Positions 15,914-25,882 of a stretch of 58,236 bases of DNA are shown here, one piece after another (position 1 is the stretch's first letter; the number at the start of each line of letters is the position of its first letter). This DNA comes from Candidatus Accumulibacter appositus (GTDB lineage Bacteria > Pseudomonadota > Gammaproteobacteria > Burkholderiales > Rhodocyclaceae), in NCBI GenBank assembly GCA_000585055.1, contig JEMX01000022.1, positions 1 through 58,236 on the forward strand. Reading direction: 5' to 3'. The notes beneath the pieces are model-generated. The model ran no database searches. It saw only the letters and a program-made list of their open reading frames with translations, and had not been told where the DNA came from. The position numbers and the translations under genes are program-made.

Positions 15914-17158
15914 TGAAACCTGCTCGGTCGCCAACGCGACCGGCAACATGATTACGAATTCCGAGCCTTCGCCCGGCACCGAGTGTACTGTCATCGCCCC
16001 ACCATGGGCACGCACGACCCCCAACGCAATGGCCAGACCAAGCCCGGTTCCCTGCCCGCTGGTCGTGAAGAAGGGTTCGAAGACGCGCGCCTGGATTTCG
16101 GGCGCAATCCCAGCGCCGGTATCGCGCACGGCGATGCGCAACTGGCCGGCGGCCAGGTCGGCGCCAAGAGAGACTTCGGCGCGTTCAGCCATAGCGCCAG
16201 GTTGGCCCACCTCGCCCACCGTGATACAGGCCTGCAGGGCGTTCTCGAGCAGATTCACCAAGGCGCCAACCAAAGCCTTGCGACTGCCGGTGATGACCGT
16301 CTCGACAGCGTCGCCGACGATCCGAAAAGCGATTCCTTTTTCCAGAAACAAGGGTTCAACGGTCTGCGCCGCTTCGCTGAGCAGCTGCCTGGCCGGCGTT
16401 GTATCGCGGCCGATGCTTTCGCCACGCGCAAAGAGCAGCACTTCCTGAATCAGGCGCTCGAGACGTTTCAGCTGGGCGGTCGCCTTGTCGGCGAAACGAC
16501 GCCGCGCCGCATCGGCAAGTTCCGGCTGCGCGAGGTTGGCACTGTAGAGCAAGGCCGTCGCCAGGGGGGTACGTAGCTGATGTGCCAAGGAAGCGGCCAT
16601 CTCACCCATGGCCACCAGGCGCTGGTTACGCTCCAGTTCCGCCTTCAGGGCGTGCGCTGCGGTCACATCGTGAATCAGCAGGATTCGCCCACCGGCCGAA
16701 TCCAGGGGACTTTCGGCAATCGCCAGTCGGCGCACGCCAAGCTGCCACTCATCCGGCGCCTCGGCCGCCACCAGCGCGGCCTGTGCCAGCAGGGGCCAGG
16801 ATTCACCAATCAGCGCCTGCGCGAACATCTCGGTAGCCGCCGCGTTAGCCTCGCTGACCCGAGCAGCGCTGTCAAGCACCACGACGCCCGCCGGCAAAGC
16901 CTTGAGCAACAGGGCCAGGCGCTCGGAAAGCGCTTCCTTTTCCTCGTATTGCCGACGCAACTCGCCGTTGGCGACTGCCAGTTCAGCGGTCAATGATTCG
17001 ACACGGCCTTGCAGCCCCTGGTAGGACTGCGTCAGCGCCAGTGAAACCTGGTTGAAGGCGTCGAACGCTCGTTGCAGTTCCTGCGCCTTGAGTTCATGGC
17101 CCAGTTCGTGGCCCGGCATTTGTACAACTTGCTTCATCCGATGGAAAGTCCCGTGCAT
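15902..17158 (-). CDS. fleS: Flagellar sensor histidine kinase FleS/FlrB
   Basis: 418 residues, soluble, with no membrane segment. Order: N-terminal coiled coil (about 20-80), PAS-like domain (LLKALPAGVVVLDSAARV), HisKA (EMAASLAHQLRTPLATALL with the phospho-acceptor His), HATPase_c (N box LVNLLENALQA; VRDTGAGIAP; GTGLGLAIALGV). It phosphorylates FleR. The last residues LRS and the stop are encoded by the end of repeat copy A. The start is uncertain: the ATG at 17158 lies in the edge of copy B without a clear ribosome site; an ATG at 17137 is possible. Confidence 0.92.
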   Translation of the reverse strand: MHGTFHRMKQVVQMPGHELGHELKAQELQRAFDAFNQVSLALTQSYQGLQGRVESLTAELAVANGELRRQYEEKEALSERLALLLKALPAGVVVLDSAARVSEANAAATEMFAQALIGESWPLLAQAALVAAEAPDEWQLGVRRLAIAESPLDSAGGRILLIHDVTAAHALKAELERNQRLVAMGEMAASLAHQLRTPLATALLYSANLAQPELADAARRRFADKATAQLKRLERLIQEVLLFARGESIGRDTTPARQLLSEAAQTVEPLFLEKGIAFRIVGDAVETVITGSRKALVGALVNLLENALQACITVGEVGQPGAMAERAEVSLGADLAAGQLRIAVRDTGAGIAPEIQARVFEPFFTTSGQGTGLGLAIALGVVRAHGGAMTVHSVPGEGSEFVIMLPVALATEQVSLRS

Positions 17159-17363
17159 TTACCGTGAAAGTCGCTCAAGCGACTCACGAAACTCCCTTCT
17201 CCCCTCTGCGGGAGAAGGGCCGGGGGGTGAGACGGGGAATTCAGGGAGCATGCTCCCTGCCCGTCGAACGATTCCGGCGTGCAGGCCGGACTGCGCACTG
17301 CAAGTGGAGGGGGGTGGTCATGACTTGCATGATTTGGGGTGTCCCTTCGTGTCATGACCGTTA
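17158..17363 (+). repeat. Dispersed three-hairpin repeat, copy B, with an internal insertion
   Basis: Begins TTACCGTGAAAGTCGC and ends GTCATGACCGTTA. Relative to the other copies, about 80 extra bases are inserted after the second stem; they include a perfect 18-bp palindrome CAGGGAGCATGCTCCCTG at 17242-17259. It occupies most of the divergent spacer between fleS and fliF. Confidence 0.8.
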
Positions 17364-17442
17364 GCAGCTACAATAGCAGAGTAATTGTCATCATTTTTCG
17401 CTTTTCGCCTGCTGAAATGCAGGCTTTCACCGTATCAGGCGC

Positions 17443-19182
17443 ATGGCCGTAGCCGGAACCGAAACCAACGAAATTGCAGGCGCGGGCAAACCGCTGGATC
17501 GCGCTCGCGAGGCGCTGGCGCGTTTGACGGACAAGCAAAAAGTGGTGCTGATGGTCTCCATCGCCGCGATTTTCGCCCTGCTCGTCGTCGCCAGCACCTG
17601 GCTCAGGCAAAATGAATTCAGGGTTCTCTTCTCGAATATCTCCGAGCGCGACGGCGGTGCAATTATCGCTGCGCTCGAGCAGATGAACGTCCCCTATCAG
17701 TTCAGCAACAGCGGCAGCGCGATCCTGGTTCCCGAAAGCCGGGTGCACGATGTCCGCCTGCGCCTCGCGTCGCAAGGCCTGCCGCGCGGCGGCGCCGTCG
17801 GCTTCGAGTTGATGGAAGCTCAGAAGTTCGGCATCAGCCAGTTTGCCGAACAGGTCAACTATCAGCGCGGCCTGGAAGGCGAACTGTCGCGAACCATCCA
17901 GTCGATCGCCGCCGTGCGGGCAGCGCGGGTGCACCTGGCCATTCCGAAGCCGAGCGTTTTCATGCGCGAAGACCAGAAGCCATCTGCGTCGGTGCTGCTC
18001 AATCTCTACCCCGGACGCGAGCTCGACCCAACCCAGGTCGCCGGCATTCAGAATCTGATCGCCGCCAGCGTCCCGCAACTGGCGCCGGCCAGCGTCACCC
18101 TGCTCGACCAGAGCGGCGCCTTGCTGTCGAGAAAGAAGAACGCACTGCTGGAAGCCGGCCTCGATCCGACACAGGCGAGCTACATTCACCAAGTCGAGGC
18201 GAGCATCATCAAACGGGTCGAAGACATCCTGGCACCGATCGTCGGCCCCGACAATGCACGCGTCCAGATCGCCGCGGACATCGACTTTTCGCAAAGCGAG
18301 CAAACGGCCGAAACGCATCGACCGAACACCACCCCTCCGGACATCAGCATTCGCAGCCAGCAGACCAGCGAAAGCGCGAGCACCACCCCAACCGCGCAAG
18401 GCGTTCCCGGTGCGCTCAGCAATCAGCCACCGGTCCCGGCAACGGCGCCGCTGACCCAGCCCGGCGTACCTGGCGCAGGACCCGCCGCCGCGGGTCAGCC
18501 TCCCGTCCCCGGACAGATCAACGCCGCCGGAGTGCAGGCATCGATTGGCAGTGTCGGGCAACCGCTGAACACCAGCAAGAATGCGACCATCAACTACGAG
18601 GTCGACAAGACCATCCGCCACGTCAAAAACGCCGTCGGAACCATCAAGCGCCTGTCTGGCGCAGTGGTGGTCAATCAGCGCCAGGAAATCGACAAGGACG
18701 GCAAGAGCGTCAGCAAGCCCTTGTCGGACGCCGAAATCAAACAGATCAGCGATCTGGTCAAGGAGGCAATGGGCTTCAACAAGGATCGCGGCGACACCGT
18801 TTCCGTGGCCAACGCGCCCTTCACTGTCCTCGACAAAGAGGACGCCTTGCCGCTGTGGCGAGACCCGGAAATGGTCTCGCTGGTCAAGGAGCTGCTCAAA
18901 TACGGAGCACTTGCCGGCATTGTCGCCTATCTCCTGCTCGGCGTCGTGCGTCCGTTGTTGAAGACCATACTGCACCCGGAGGAAGCCAGCGACAGCGGCG
19001 TCGGTGGCACCATCGACGTCATTGCTGGCGAGGAGGGCGAAGAAGACGAAGGCGAGGAACAGGTGCCGACGGCAGCGATGCTCCTCGAACAGCAACTCGC
19101 CAAGGCACGTGCGCTGGCGCAGCAGGATCCGCGGGCAGTAGCCAACATCATCAGGGAATGGACCGGCGCCAATGCCAGCTGA
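17443..19182 (+). CDS. fliF: Flagellar MS-ring protein FliF
   Basis: 579 residues. It forms the inner-membrane ring on which the rotor and export apparatus assemble. A first membrane helix is near residues 28-50 (VVLMVSIAAIFALLVVAS), followed by periplasmic ring-building motifs (FRVLFSNISERDGGAI, ALEGELSRTI-like region, RVHLAIPKPSVF). A low-complexity Pro/Ala loop lies near 300-365, and a second helix near 485 (YGALAGIVAYLLLGVV). The acidic C-terminal tail binds FliG. First gene of a long plus-strand operon; overlaps fliG by 11 bases. Confidence 0.97.
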   Translation: MAVAGTETNEIAGAGKPLDRAREALARLTDKQKVVLMVSIAAIFALLVVASTWLRQNEFRVLFSNISERDGGAIIAALEQMNVPYQFSNSGSAILVPESRVHDVRLRLASQGLPRGGAVGFELMEAQKFGISQFAEQVNYQRGLEGELSRTIQSIAAVRAARVHLAIPKPSVFMREDQKPSASVLLNLYPGRELDPTQVAGIQNLIAASVPQLAPASVTLLDQSGALLSRKKNALLEAGLDPTQASYIHQVEASIIKRVEDILAPIVGPDNARVQIAADIDFSQSEQTAETHRPNTTPPDISIRSQQTSESASTTPTAQGVPGALSNQPPVPATAPLTQPGVPGAGPAAAGQPPVPGQINAAGVQASIGSVGQPLNTSKNATINYEVDKTIRHVKNAVGTIKRLSGAVVVNQRQEIDKDGKSVSKPLSDAEIKQISDLVKEAMGFNKDRGDTVSVANAPFTVLDKEDALPLWRDPEMVSLVKELLKYGALAGIVAYLLLGVVRPLLKTILHPEEASDSGVGGTIDVIAGEEGEEDEGEEQVPTAAMLLEQQLAKARALAQQDPRAVANIIREWTGANAS

Positions 19183-20170
19183 AGACGGCATCGAGAAAAG
19201 CGCCATTCTGCTCATCGCGCTTGGCGAGGATTACGCGGCCGAGGTGCTCAAGCATCTCGGGCCAAAGGACGTGCAGAAGCTGGGGCATGCCATGGCCGCC
19301 CTGAAATCGGTTCCGCGCACACGTGTCGCCGAAGTGCTCGCCGAGTTCCAAAGCACCGCCGAAGAGTCCGCCGCCGTCAATTTCGATACCGATTCCTACG
19401 TCCGTTCGGTACTTACCAAGGCCCTGGGCGACGACAAGGCGTCGAATCTGATCTCCCGGATTCTGCAGCCGGGCGACACCAATGGCATCGAAGGTTTGAA
19501 GTGGATGGACGCGCCAACCGTCGCCGACCTGATCAAGAACGAGCATCCCCAGATCATCGCCACGATTCTCGTCCACCTCGCCCATGACCACTCCAGCGAC
19601 ATCCTGAACCAGCTTTCCGAGCGCCTGCGCAACGATGTCGTCTTGCGTATCGCGACTCTCGAAGGCATTCAGCCCGAAGCCTTGAAGGAGCTGAATGACG
19701 TCATGCTGCGTCTGCTTTCCGGTTCCGCGAGTGTCAAGCAATCGGCAATGGGCGGCGTACGCGCGGTCGCCGAAATCCTCAACTTCATGGGCACGGCCAA
19801 CGAAACCTCGGTGGTCGACTCGATCCGCGAGTACGACCCCGATCTGGCGCAGAAGATTCTCGACGAGATGTTCGTCTTCGAAAACCTCATGGATCTCGAC
19901 GACCGCGCGATTCAGCTGTTGTTGCGGGAAATTCAGTCCGAATCGCTGATCCTGGCGATGAAGGGGGCCACCGAATCGCTGCGCGAAAAAATCTTCAAGA
20001 ACATGTCGCAACGCGCCGCGGAAATGCTCCGCGAAGACCTCGACTCGCGCGGTCCCGTGCGCCTCTCCGAAGTCGAAAGCGAGCAGAAGGAAATCCTCAA
20101 GATCGTCCGCCGCCTTGCCGACGAAGGGCAGATCGTGCTTGGCGGTGCCGGTGGTGAGGAAATGGTCTGA
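19172..20170 (+). CDS. fliG: Flagellar motor switch protein FliG
   Basis: 332 residues, the usual length. Torque-generating component of the C ring: the N-terminal domain binds FliF, the middle domain FliM, and the C-terminal domain interacts with the stator. Visible motifs are EKSAILLIALGEDYAAEVL at the start, EHPQIIATILVHL in the middle domain and the charged C-terminal helix DDRAIQLLLREIQSESLILA. The start lies inside the fliF end. Confidence 0.97.
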   Translation: MPAEDGIEKSAILLIALGEDYAAEVLKHLGPKDVQKLGHAMAALKSVPRTRVAEVLAEFQSTAEESAAVNFDTDSYVRSVLTKALGDDKASNLISRILQPGDTNGIEGLKWMDAPTVADLIKNEHPQIIATILVHLAHDHSSDILNQLSERLRNDVVLRIATLEGIQPEALKELNDVMLRLLSGSASVKQSAMGGVRAVAEILNFMGTANETSVVDSIREYDPDLAQKILDEMFVFENLMDLDDRAIQLLLREIQSESLILAMKGATESLREKIFKNMSQRAAEMLREDLDSRGPVRLSEVESEQKEILKIVRRLADEGQIVLGGAGGEEMV

Positions 20171-20183
20171 GTAAGCGCAGCGC

Positions 20184-20972
20184 ATGAGCAACTGGATCCC
20201 CAAGGAGAAGCTGACCGCCTACCAGCGCTGGGAGGTCGCCGCCTTCGACGAGCAGGCCAGCGATGCCGACGCGCCAACACGCAGCAAGACGCGGCCGCCA
20301 GAAACGCCACCGGCCGACTCCACGCCGTGCCAGGAACCCCCTGCCGATGACCCACCGCTGACCGAAGCCGCGCCCGAGGTCGAGGACAGCGGCAGCACGC
20401 AAGCGCCGGCCGAGCCGCCTGTAGTGCTGCCAACGGCCGAAGATATCGAACGTATGCACCACGAGGCGCACGCCGACGGCTATGCCAACGGCTATCAGGA
20501 AGGTATCGCTGCCGCCCAGGCCTCGGTAGATGCCATGGCGACTTTGCTGGACAACCTGCAGCAGGCGATGACCGGCATCGATCAGGGCGTTGCCGATCAA
20601 TTGCTGACCCTGGCCATCGAAGTCGCCAATCAGGTCCTACGGCAAAGTCTCCGTCTGCAACCGGAGCTGCTGCTGGCGGTCGTCAAAGAGGCAGTCAGCA
20701 CGCTGCACCCGCATCACGGGAAGCCCTTGCTCTTCGTTCACCCCGACGATGCGGCGCTGGTGCGCGAGCACCTGGGCGATCAACTGCCGCACATCAACTG
20801 GCAAATCGTCGAGGACGGCGCCCTGACGCCCGGTGGCTGCCGGGTCGAAGTGGGTGCGAGTGAAGTCGACGCGACGCTGGAAACGCGCTGGCGACGGGTC
20901 GTCGAAGGCATCGGCATCAGCGAGGACTGGCTCACCGGCAAGGAGCCCGAAGCCAAGGGCGGCGAACGATGA
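20184..20972 (+). CDS. fliH: Flagellar export stator FliH
   Basis: 262 residues; regulates the FliI ATPase and links it to the export gate. N-terminal [13 protein letters not shown], then a Pro/Glu/Asp-rich region (about 25-85), a glycine-zipper-like [13 protein letters not shown] segment and the C-terminal FliI-binding part ending [20 protein letters not shown]. The stop overlaps the fliI start (ATGA). Confidence 0.93.
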   Translation: MSNWIPKEKLTAYQRWEVAAFDEQASDADAPTRSKTRPPETPPADSTPCQEPPADDPPLTEAAPEVEDSGSTQAPAEPPVVLPTAEDIERMHHEAHADGYANGYQEGIAAAQASVDAMATLLDNLQQAMTGIDQGVADQLLTLAIEVANQVLRQSLRLQPELLLAVVKEAVSTLHPHHGKPLLFVHPDDAALVREHLGDQLPHINWQIVEDGALTPGGCRVEVGASEVDATLETRWRRVVEGIGISEDWLTGKEPEAKGGER

Positions 20973-22387
20973 GCGAGCCGGCGGACAATCCACACCTCGC
21001 CGACTGGCGCCGCTTTCTCGAGGGCTGCGGACAAGCGGCCGGCCAGGTCAATTCGCTGCTGCCCAGCGGCCACCTGACGCGCATCAATGGGCTGGTCATG
21101 GAAGCCTCGGGCCTGCGACTACCGCTGGGTAGCTCCTGCCGGATCGTACCCCAGGGCGGCTCGCCGATCGAAGCAGAAGTCGTCGGTTTCAACGGCGAAC
21201 GCCTCTTTCTGATGCCCTCGGAAGATGTCTATGGCCTGCCACCGGGAGCCCGCGTGGTGGCCCTCGAAGCACCCAAGCAGCCGCCACGAATCGGTCAGCC
21301 TCCACCGGCACGGCGGCGCTCGATCGACCGCGCGAAGCTGGTCCCGGTCGGCGAGTCACTGCTCGGTCGCGTCCTCGACGGTGCTGGCCGTCCGCTCGAC
21401 AGGCTTGGCCCGCTGGAGGCCGGCTCCCTACGGCCACTGCAAAGCCGACCGGTCAACCCGATGTCCCGAGCAGCGATCGAGCAGCCCCTTGATGTCGGCG
21501 TCCGCGCCATCAACGCCCTGCTCTGCGTCGGCCGTGGCCAACGCATGGGACTGTTTGCCGGCTCCGGTGTCGGCAAGAGCGTGCTACTTGGCATGATGGC
21601 TCGCTATACCGAGGCCGAGGTCATCGTCGTCGGCCTGATCGGCGAGCGCGGTCGCGAGGTCAAGGAGTTCATCGAGCAGATTCTTGGCGAGGAAGGCCTG
21701 CGCCGTGCAGTGGTCGTCGCCGCGCCGGCCGACGTCAGTCCGCTGATGCGCCTGCAGGGGGCTGCCTACGCGACCTGCATTGCCGAGTACTTCCGTGATC
21801 GGGGCCGGCATGTGCTGTTGATCATGGACTCGCTGACGCGCTACGCCATGGCCCAACGCGAGATCGCCCTGGCCATCGGCGAGCCGCCGGTCACCCGCGG
21901 CTACCCACCGTCGGTGTTCGCTCGCCTGCCGCAACTGGTTGAGCGGGCCGGCAACGGTGCCGATGGCGGCGGTTCGATCACCGGCTTCTACACCGTACTC
22001 GCCGAAGGCGACGACCAGCAGGATCCGATCGCCGATTCGGCGCGCGCGATCCTGGACGGGCACATCGTCCTGTCAAGGACGCTGGCCGACGCCGGGCACT
22101 ACCCGGCAATCGACATCGAGCAATCGATCTCGCGCGCAATGGTCAATCTGGTCAGCCCGGCGCACCTCGAGCACATTCGCCGTTTCAAGAGCCTCTTCTC
22201 ACGCTACCAGCGTTCCCGCGACCTGATCAGCGTCGGCGCTTACGCCGCAGGCTCGGATCTGCAACTCGACCAGGCCATCGCCATCTATCCAAAATTCGAA
22301 GTACTGTTGCAGCAGAATCTCGCCCAGCGCGCGGACTTCGACAGCAGCATCGCGCAACTACAGGCCCTGTTTGCGACCAAGCCTTGA
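20969..22387 (+). CDS. fliI: Flagellar export ATPase FliI
   Basis: 472 residues, F1-beta-like ATPase that energises substrate unfolding at the flagellar type III export gate. Walker A is [14 protein letters not shown]; Walker B region [20 protein letters not shown]; catalytic [15 protein letters not shown] segment ([17 protein letters not shown]) and [20 protein letters not shown] are intact. Coupled to fliH by a four-base overlap; 98 bases separate it from fliJ, the largest gap in the first half of the operon. Confidence 0.97.
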   Translation: MSEPADNPHLADWRRFLEGCGQAAGQVNSLLPSGHLTRINGLVMEASGLRLPLGSSCRIVPQGGSPIEAEVVGFNGERLFLMPSEDVYGLPPGARVVALEAPKQPPRIGQPPPARRRSIDRAKLVPVGESLLGRVLDGAGRPLDRLGPLEAGSLRPLQSRPVNPMSRAAIEQPLDVGVRAINALLCVGRGQRMGLFAGSGVGKSVLLGMMARYTEAEVIVVGLIGERGREVKEFIEQILGEEGLRRAVVVAAPADVSPLMRLQGAAYATCIAEYFRDRGRHVLLIMDSLTRYAMAQREIALAIGEPPVTRGYPPSVFARLPQLVERAGNGADGGGSITGFYTVLAEGDDQQDPIADSARAILDGHIVLSRTLADAGHYPAIDIEQSISRAMVNLVSPAHLEHIRRFKSLFSRYQRSRDLISVGAYAAGSDLQLDQAIAIYPKFEVLLQQNLAQRADFDSSIAQLQALFATKP

Positions 22388-22485
22388 TCCACGCCTGACC
22401 GCCATGCTTTAAACCGCGACCCTTCGCTGCGCGATCGAATTTCTCAGCCGAACTCTCAGTTTTCACCGATCACACCGAGATCAAC

Positions 22486-22935
22486 GTGCCCAAACCCTTC
22501 TCCCTGCAAACGGTCCTGGAACTCATGCAGAACCGTAGCGACGAAGCCACGCAACGGCTGGCACGACTGATTGCCACGGAACGCGATGCGCAAAGCAAAC
22601 TTGGCATGCTCGAAGACTATCGAGACGACTACACCGAGCGCTTTCGCAAGGCCATTCAAGGCGGGCTGTGTCAGCCCGAATGGCGCAACTATCAGGAATT
22701 CCTGAACCGCCTCGACGAAGCCATCAGCCAGCAGTTGCAGGCCGTCCGCCAACAGCAGGCACACACTGCCGCCGGCCAGGCGGAATGGCAGCAGCAGCGA
22801 ACCAAGCTGCAAGCGCTCGACGCCCTTTATGAGCGCCATCGCGCCAGTGAAGCAAAGCTGGAAGAACGTCAAGAGCAAAAGGCACAGGACGAGTTTGCCG
22901 CTCGCCGAAGACACGACAAACAAGACGAGGCCTAA
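22486..22935 (+). CDS. fliJ: Flagellar export chaperone FliJ
   Basis: 149 residues from a GTG. Almost entirely helical coiled coil rich in Gln, Glu, Lys and Arg, as expected for the central stalk of the export ATPase. N-terminal PKPFSLQTVLELMQNR is a typical FliJ beginning. The TAA stop is the first base triplet of repeat copy C. Confidence 0.93.
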   Translation: MPKPFSLQTVLELMQNRSDEATQRLARLIATERDAQSKLGMLEDYRDDYTERFRKAIQGGLCQPEWRNYQEFLNRLDEAISQQLQAVRQQQAHTAAGQAEWQQQRTKLQALDALYERHRASEAKLEERQEQKAQDEFAARRRHDKQDEA

Positions 22936-23058
22936 CGGTCATGACACGTGGAGACACCCCAAATCATGAAAGCCATGACCGTCCCCCTCTTCCCCTGGCC
23001 CTTCTCCGGCAAGGGGAGAAGGGAGGTTCGCGAGTCGCGTACGCGGCTTTTACGGTAA
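22933..23058 (-). repeat. Dispersed three-hairpin repeat, copy C
   Basis: Read on the plus strand it starts TAACGGTCATGACACG, contains CCCTTCTCC/GGGGAGAAGGG and ends GCGGCTTTTACGGTAA, the reverse orientation to copies A, B and F. It fills the spacer between fliJ and the sigma-54 promoter of fliK and overlaps the fliJ stop. Confidence 0.85.
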
Positions 23059-23071
23059 GGCCTGGATTGCA

Positions 23072-23087
23072 TGGAACGATAGTTGCT
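23072..23087 (+). promoter_or_regulatory. Sigma-54 promoter upstream of fliK
   Basis: TGGAACGATAGTTGCT fits the -24/-12 pattern with GG and GC ten bases apart and ends about 38 bases before the fliK ATG. It would give fliK-fliR its own FleR-dependent start inside the fliF-fliR cluster. Confidence 0.7.
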
Positions 23088-23124
23088 TGGATATATCGGC
23101 AACCCTTGCCGGAGAGCATCGTCC

Positions 23125-24222
23125 ATGAGCATTACAATCGTCGCAAGCTTCGCCCAGCCAGCCGTCGCGGGAGCGTCCGCCGCAGGTGGCGCCAGCAAGC
23201 TGATGGCCGTTGACGATGCGCGCATCGGGCTGGACTTTGCAAGCATGCTGCTGACTCTGCCAGTGGGCAACGCCGCGCCACTCCCTGCCGAAAGCAGTCG
23301 CCAAGCCCGGCCGGGCGACCAGGCGACGCTCCCCGAGGCAGCAACAGCTTTGGCGGGCCACGAATTGCTGGCCATGCTCGGGCTGAATCAGCCCGTTCAA
23401 GCGAATCAGCCACCCCCCCTGCAGCCTGCCCATTCTGCGGGCCGCTTGGATGGCGCGGACATCGCTGAGCTGAGCCGCTCCCTGCCGCCTCCTGGCACGC
23501 CCCTGCTCGCCTCGGCAATAACCCCATCCGCGCCACGCACTGACGCGCAGGGCACCTATCCCGGCAACGACGAACGCGGGGAGCTGCCATCAATGGCGCC
23601 GCTAACGCCGATCGGCGACGGCAAAGCGGCAAAAATTGCCGTTGCCGACTTCGTCGCACAGGCTTTCGCGCAAAACGAAGGGAAGCGCCCGGAGCAACAG
23701 CTGTCGCCCGCCAGCAACCTGGCCACTCTCGGGCCCGCGAGCCAGGCGCCGAACAACGCCACCGTCGCCCAGGAAAATTCACTAGGCCTACAGACGGCAC
23801 TCCGCGACCCCGCCTGGGCGACGGATTTCGGCCAAAAACTGCTGTGGTTTGCGGCCAACGACAAACAGCTGGCGCAACTGACGCTCAATCCGCCCCAATT
23901 GGGAGCCGTCGAAATCACCCTCAAGATCGACAAGGACGGCGCCAACGCACACTTCGTCTCGGCGAACGCCGATGTTCGCGGGGCCATCGAAACAGCATTG
24001 CCGCGCCTACGTGAGATGTTCGCCAGCGCGGGAATCGACCTCGGGCAAGCCAGCGTCGGCAGCGAATCCTTCCGGCAATCCCCCGATAGCCAACGACAGA
24101 CATCGGGCCCACCCCGCCCGATGGCCGATACGGCTATACTTGGCGGTGATTCGATCAGCGGTCTGCTGAGTCAGAGCGTCGTCGCACACCGCGGCAGCGC
24201 GCTGGTCGACACTTTCGCTTAG
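23125..24222 (+). CDS. fliK: Flagellar hook-length control protein FliK
   Basis: 365 residues from the ATG at 23125, chosen for its GGAGAG ribosome site. Low-complexity, Ala/Pro/Gln-rich N-terminal ruler region of about 225 residues, then the conserved C-terminal domain that flips FlhB specificity (WATDFGQKLLWFAANDKQ, LAQLTLNPPQLGAVEITLKI, LREMFASAGIDLGQASV). Secreted through the export apparatus during hook growth. Confidence 0.93.
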   Translation: MSITIVASFAQPAVAGASAAGGASKLMAVDDARIGLDFASMLLTLPVGNAAPLPAESSRQARPGDQATLPEAATALAGHELLAMLGLNQPVQANQPPPLQPAHSAGRLDGADIAELSRSLPPPGTPLLASAITPSAPRTDAQGTYPGNDERGELPSMAPLTPIGDGKAAKIAVADFVAQAFAQNEGKRPEQQLSPASNLATLGPASQAPNNATVAQENSLGLQTALRDPAWATDFGQKLLWFAANDKQLAQLTLNPPQLGAVEITLKIDKDGANAHFVSANADVRGAIETALPRLREMFASAGIDLGQASVGSESFRQSPDSQRQTSGPPRPMADTAILGGDSISGLLSQSVVAHRGSALVDTFA

Positions 24223-24316
24223 AGAAGCGGCCGCCGGCCGGGCGTCAAACAGGTCGCGACGGAACACCATGGAAACGAACACCACCAGGCGAATCAACCA
24301 GGGAGAGAGTTGCTGA

Positions 24317-24871
24317 ATGGCCAAGGATGCAAAAGCCGAAGCTGACGGCGCGGGTGCCGCGCCAGTGAAAAGCACGAAAAAGCTGCTGATCATCGTCATC
24401 GCCGTATTGGTACTGGTGCTCGGCGTCGGCGCAGTGGGTGCCTACTTTCTCCTGAAGCCGGCGGCGGAATACGACGAGGAATACGCCGACGCCCCGCGGG
24501 AAAGACCCAGGCCGTCCAAGAGAAAGAAAGTAGATCACAATGCACCACCGGTATATGTCGCGCTCGACGCATTCACGGTCAATCTCGTACCGGAAAACGG
24601 CGACCAGTACCTGCAGTTGATTCTTTCGGTCGAGGTCGAGGACGTGCAGGTCGACGAACAACTCAAGCAGTACATGCCAAAGCTGCGCAACGACCTGACT
24701 CTGCTGCTTTCGAGCAAGAAGGCCTCGGACTTGATAAGCAGCGAAGGCAAGACCCAGCTCGCCGCCGAAATCAAGGAGGGGATAAACGACATCCTTGATC
24801 CAGCCGGCAGAGGAAAGAAGAATGACTGGCCAGTCAGGGAAGTGCTGTTTACTTCATTCATCATCCAGTGA
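24317..24871 (+). CDS. fliL: Flagellar basal body-associated protein FliL
   Basis: 184 residues with one N-terminal membrane helix (LLIIVIAVLVLVLGVGAVGA, about 26-46) and a periplasmic domain (YVALDAFTVNLVPENGDQYL, LQLILSVEVEDVQVDE). It supports stator function near the MS ring. A GGGAGAGAG ribosome site precedes the ATG. Six bases separate it from fliM. Confidence 0.94.
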   Translation: MAKDAKAEADGAGAAPVKSTKKLLIIVIAVLVLVLGVGAVGAYFLLKPAAEYDEEYADAPRERPRPSKRKKVDHNAPPVYVALDAFTVNLVPENGDQYLQLILSVEVEDVQVDEQLKQYMPKLRNDLTLLLSSKKASDLISSEGKTQLAAEIKEGINDILDPAGRGKKNDWPVREVLFTSFIIQ

Positions 24872-24877
24872 GCGGCA

Positions 24878-25882
24878 ATGAGCGCCGATTTCCTCTCTCA
24901 GGATGAAGTCGACGCCCTGCTCAAGGGCGTCAGCGGCGAAGCCGACGAACTGGAGGAAGCGGAGGACCAGGGCAAAGGCCCGCGCCCTTACAACCTCGGA
25001 ACGCAAGAGCGAATCGTTCGCGGGCGCATGCCGACGCTCGAGCTGGTCAATGAACGCTTTGCCCGTTACCTGCGCATCGGTCTCTTCAACTACATGCACC
25101 GCAGCGCCGAAATATCCGTGGGCTCGATACGGGTGCAGAAATACAGCGAGTTCACCCGTAACCTGGTGGTCCCGACCAACCTCAATCTAGTCGCTGCAAA
25201 ATCCTTGCGCGGCACGGCATTGTTCGTGTTCGACCCAAGCTTGGTCTTTCTGGTGGTTGACAACATGTTTGGCGGCGATGGCCGCTTCCACACGCGCGTC
25301 GAAGGCCGCGATTTCACGGCCACTGAACAACGCATCATCCAGGGCCTGTTGGCGGTCGTATTTACCGAGTATTCCCGCTCCTGGAAGCCGGTCTACGACA
25401 TGCATTTTGAATATATCCGCTCGGAAATGAATTCGCAGTTCGCGAACATTGCCACTCCCTCGGAGGTCGTCATCTCGACAAGCTTTTCGCTGGAGTTTGG
25501 CGGATCGGGTGCAGACATGCACATCTGCTTTCCCTACTCGATGATTGAACCGATTCGCGATCTGTTGTACAGCACCATGCAGAGCGATCAGCTGTCAACC
25601 GACCGACGCTGGATCGTCATGCTGCGCAAGCAACTGAAAAACGCCGAGGTGGAGATCACGGCCAAACTGGCAACGACCAGCGTCGCCCTGCGCCAGATTT
25701 TGGCGATGAAAGTCGGCGATGTCATTCCTATCGACATCCCCGACAAGATCATCGCCCTGGTCGACGACGTGCCGGTAATGGAATGTCGCTACGGGCAGCA
25801 GGATGGCCAATACGCCCTCAAGGTCGAACGCTTCATGGCCGCCGATCAGGAGCAAGCCCCCGCCGGAGAAAGCAATGGATAA
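24878..25882 (+). CDS. fliM: Flagellar motor switch protein FliM
   Basis: 334 residues. N-terminal LSQDEVDALLKGV is the CheY-phosphate binding peptide. The middle domain binds FliG (GSIRVQKYSEFTRNLVVPTN, VVDNMFGGDG) and the C-terminal SpoA domain binds FliN (MKVGDVIPIDIPDKI). It transmits the chemotaxis signal to the rotor. Overlaps the fliN start by eight bases. Confidence 0.97.
   Translation: MSADFLSQDEVDALLKGVSGEADELEEAEDQGKGPRPYNLGTQERIVRGRMPTLELVNERFARYLRIGLFNYMHRSAEISVGSIRVQKYSEFTRNLVVPTNLNLVAAKSLRGTALFVFDPSLVFLVVDNMFGGDGRFHTRVEGRDFTATEQRIIQGLLAVVFTEYSRSWKPVYDMHFEYIRSEMNSQFANIATPSEVVISTSFSLEFGGSGADMHICFPYSMIEPIRDLLYSTMQSDQLSTDRRWIVMLRKQLKNAEVEITAKLATTSVALRQILAMKVGDVIPIDIPDKIIALVDDVPVMECRYGQQDGQYALKVERFMAADQEQAPAGESNG

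Noticed and set aside
17287..17302. Weak -24/-12-like site CGGACTGCGCACTGCA before fliF
   Set aside because: GG-N10-GC spacing holds, but most other consensus bases do not match and it is 140 bases from the start; not listed as a promoter.
17368..19215. Long open frame of 615 codons on the minus strand opposite fliF
   Set aside because: It mirrors fliF codon positions, has low-complexity composition and no family features; fliF is unmistakable on the plus strand. Similar mirror frames opposite flgK, flgG-flgF, motC-motD and cheA were dropped for the same reason.
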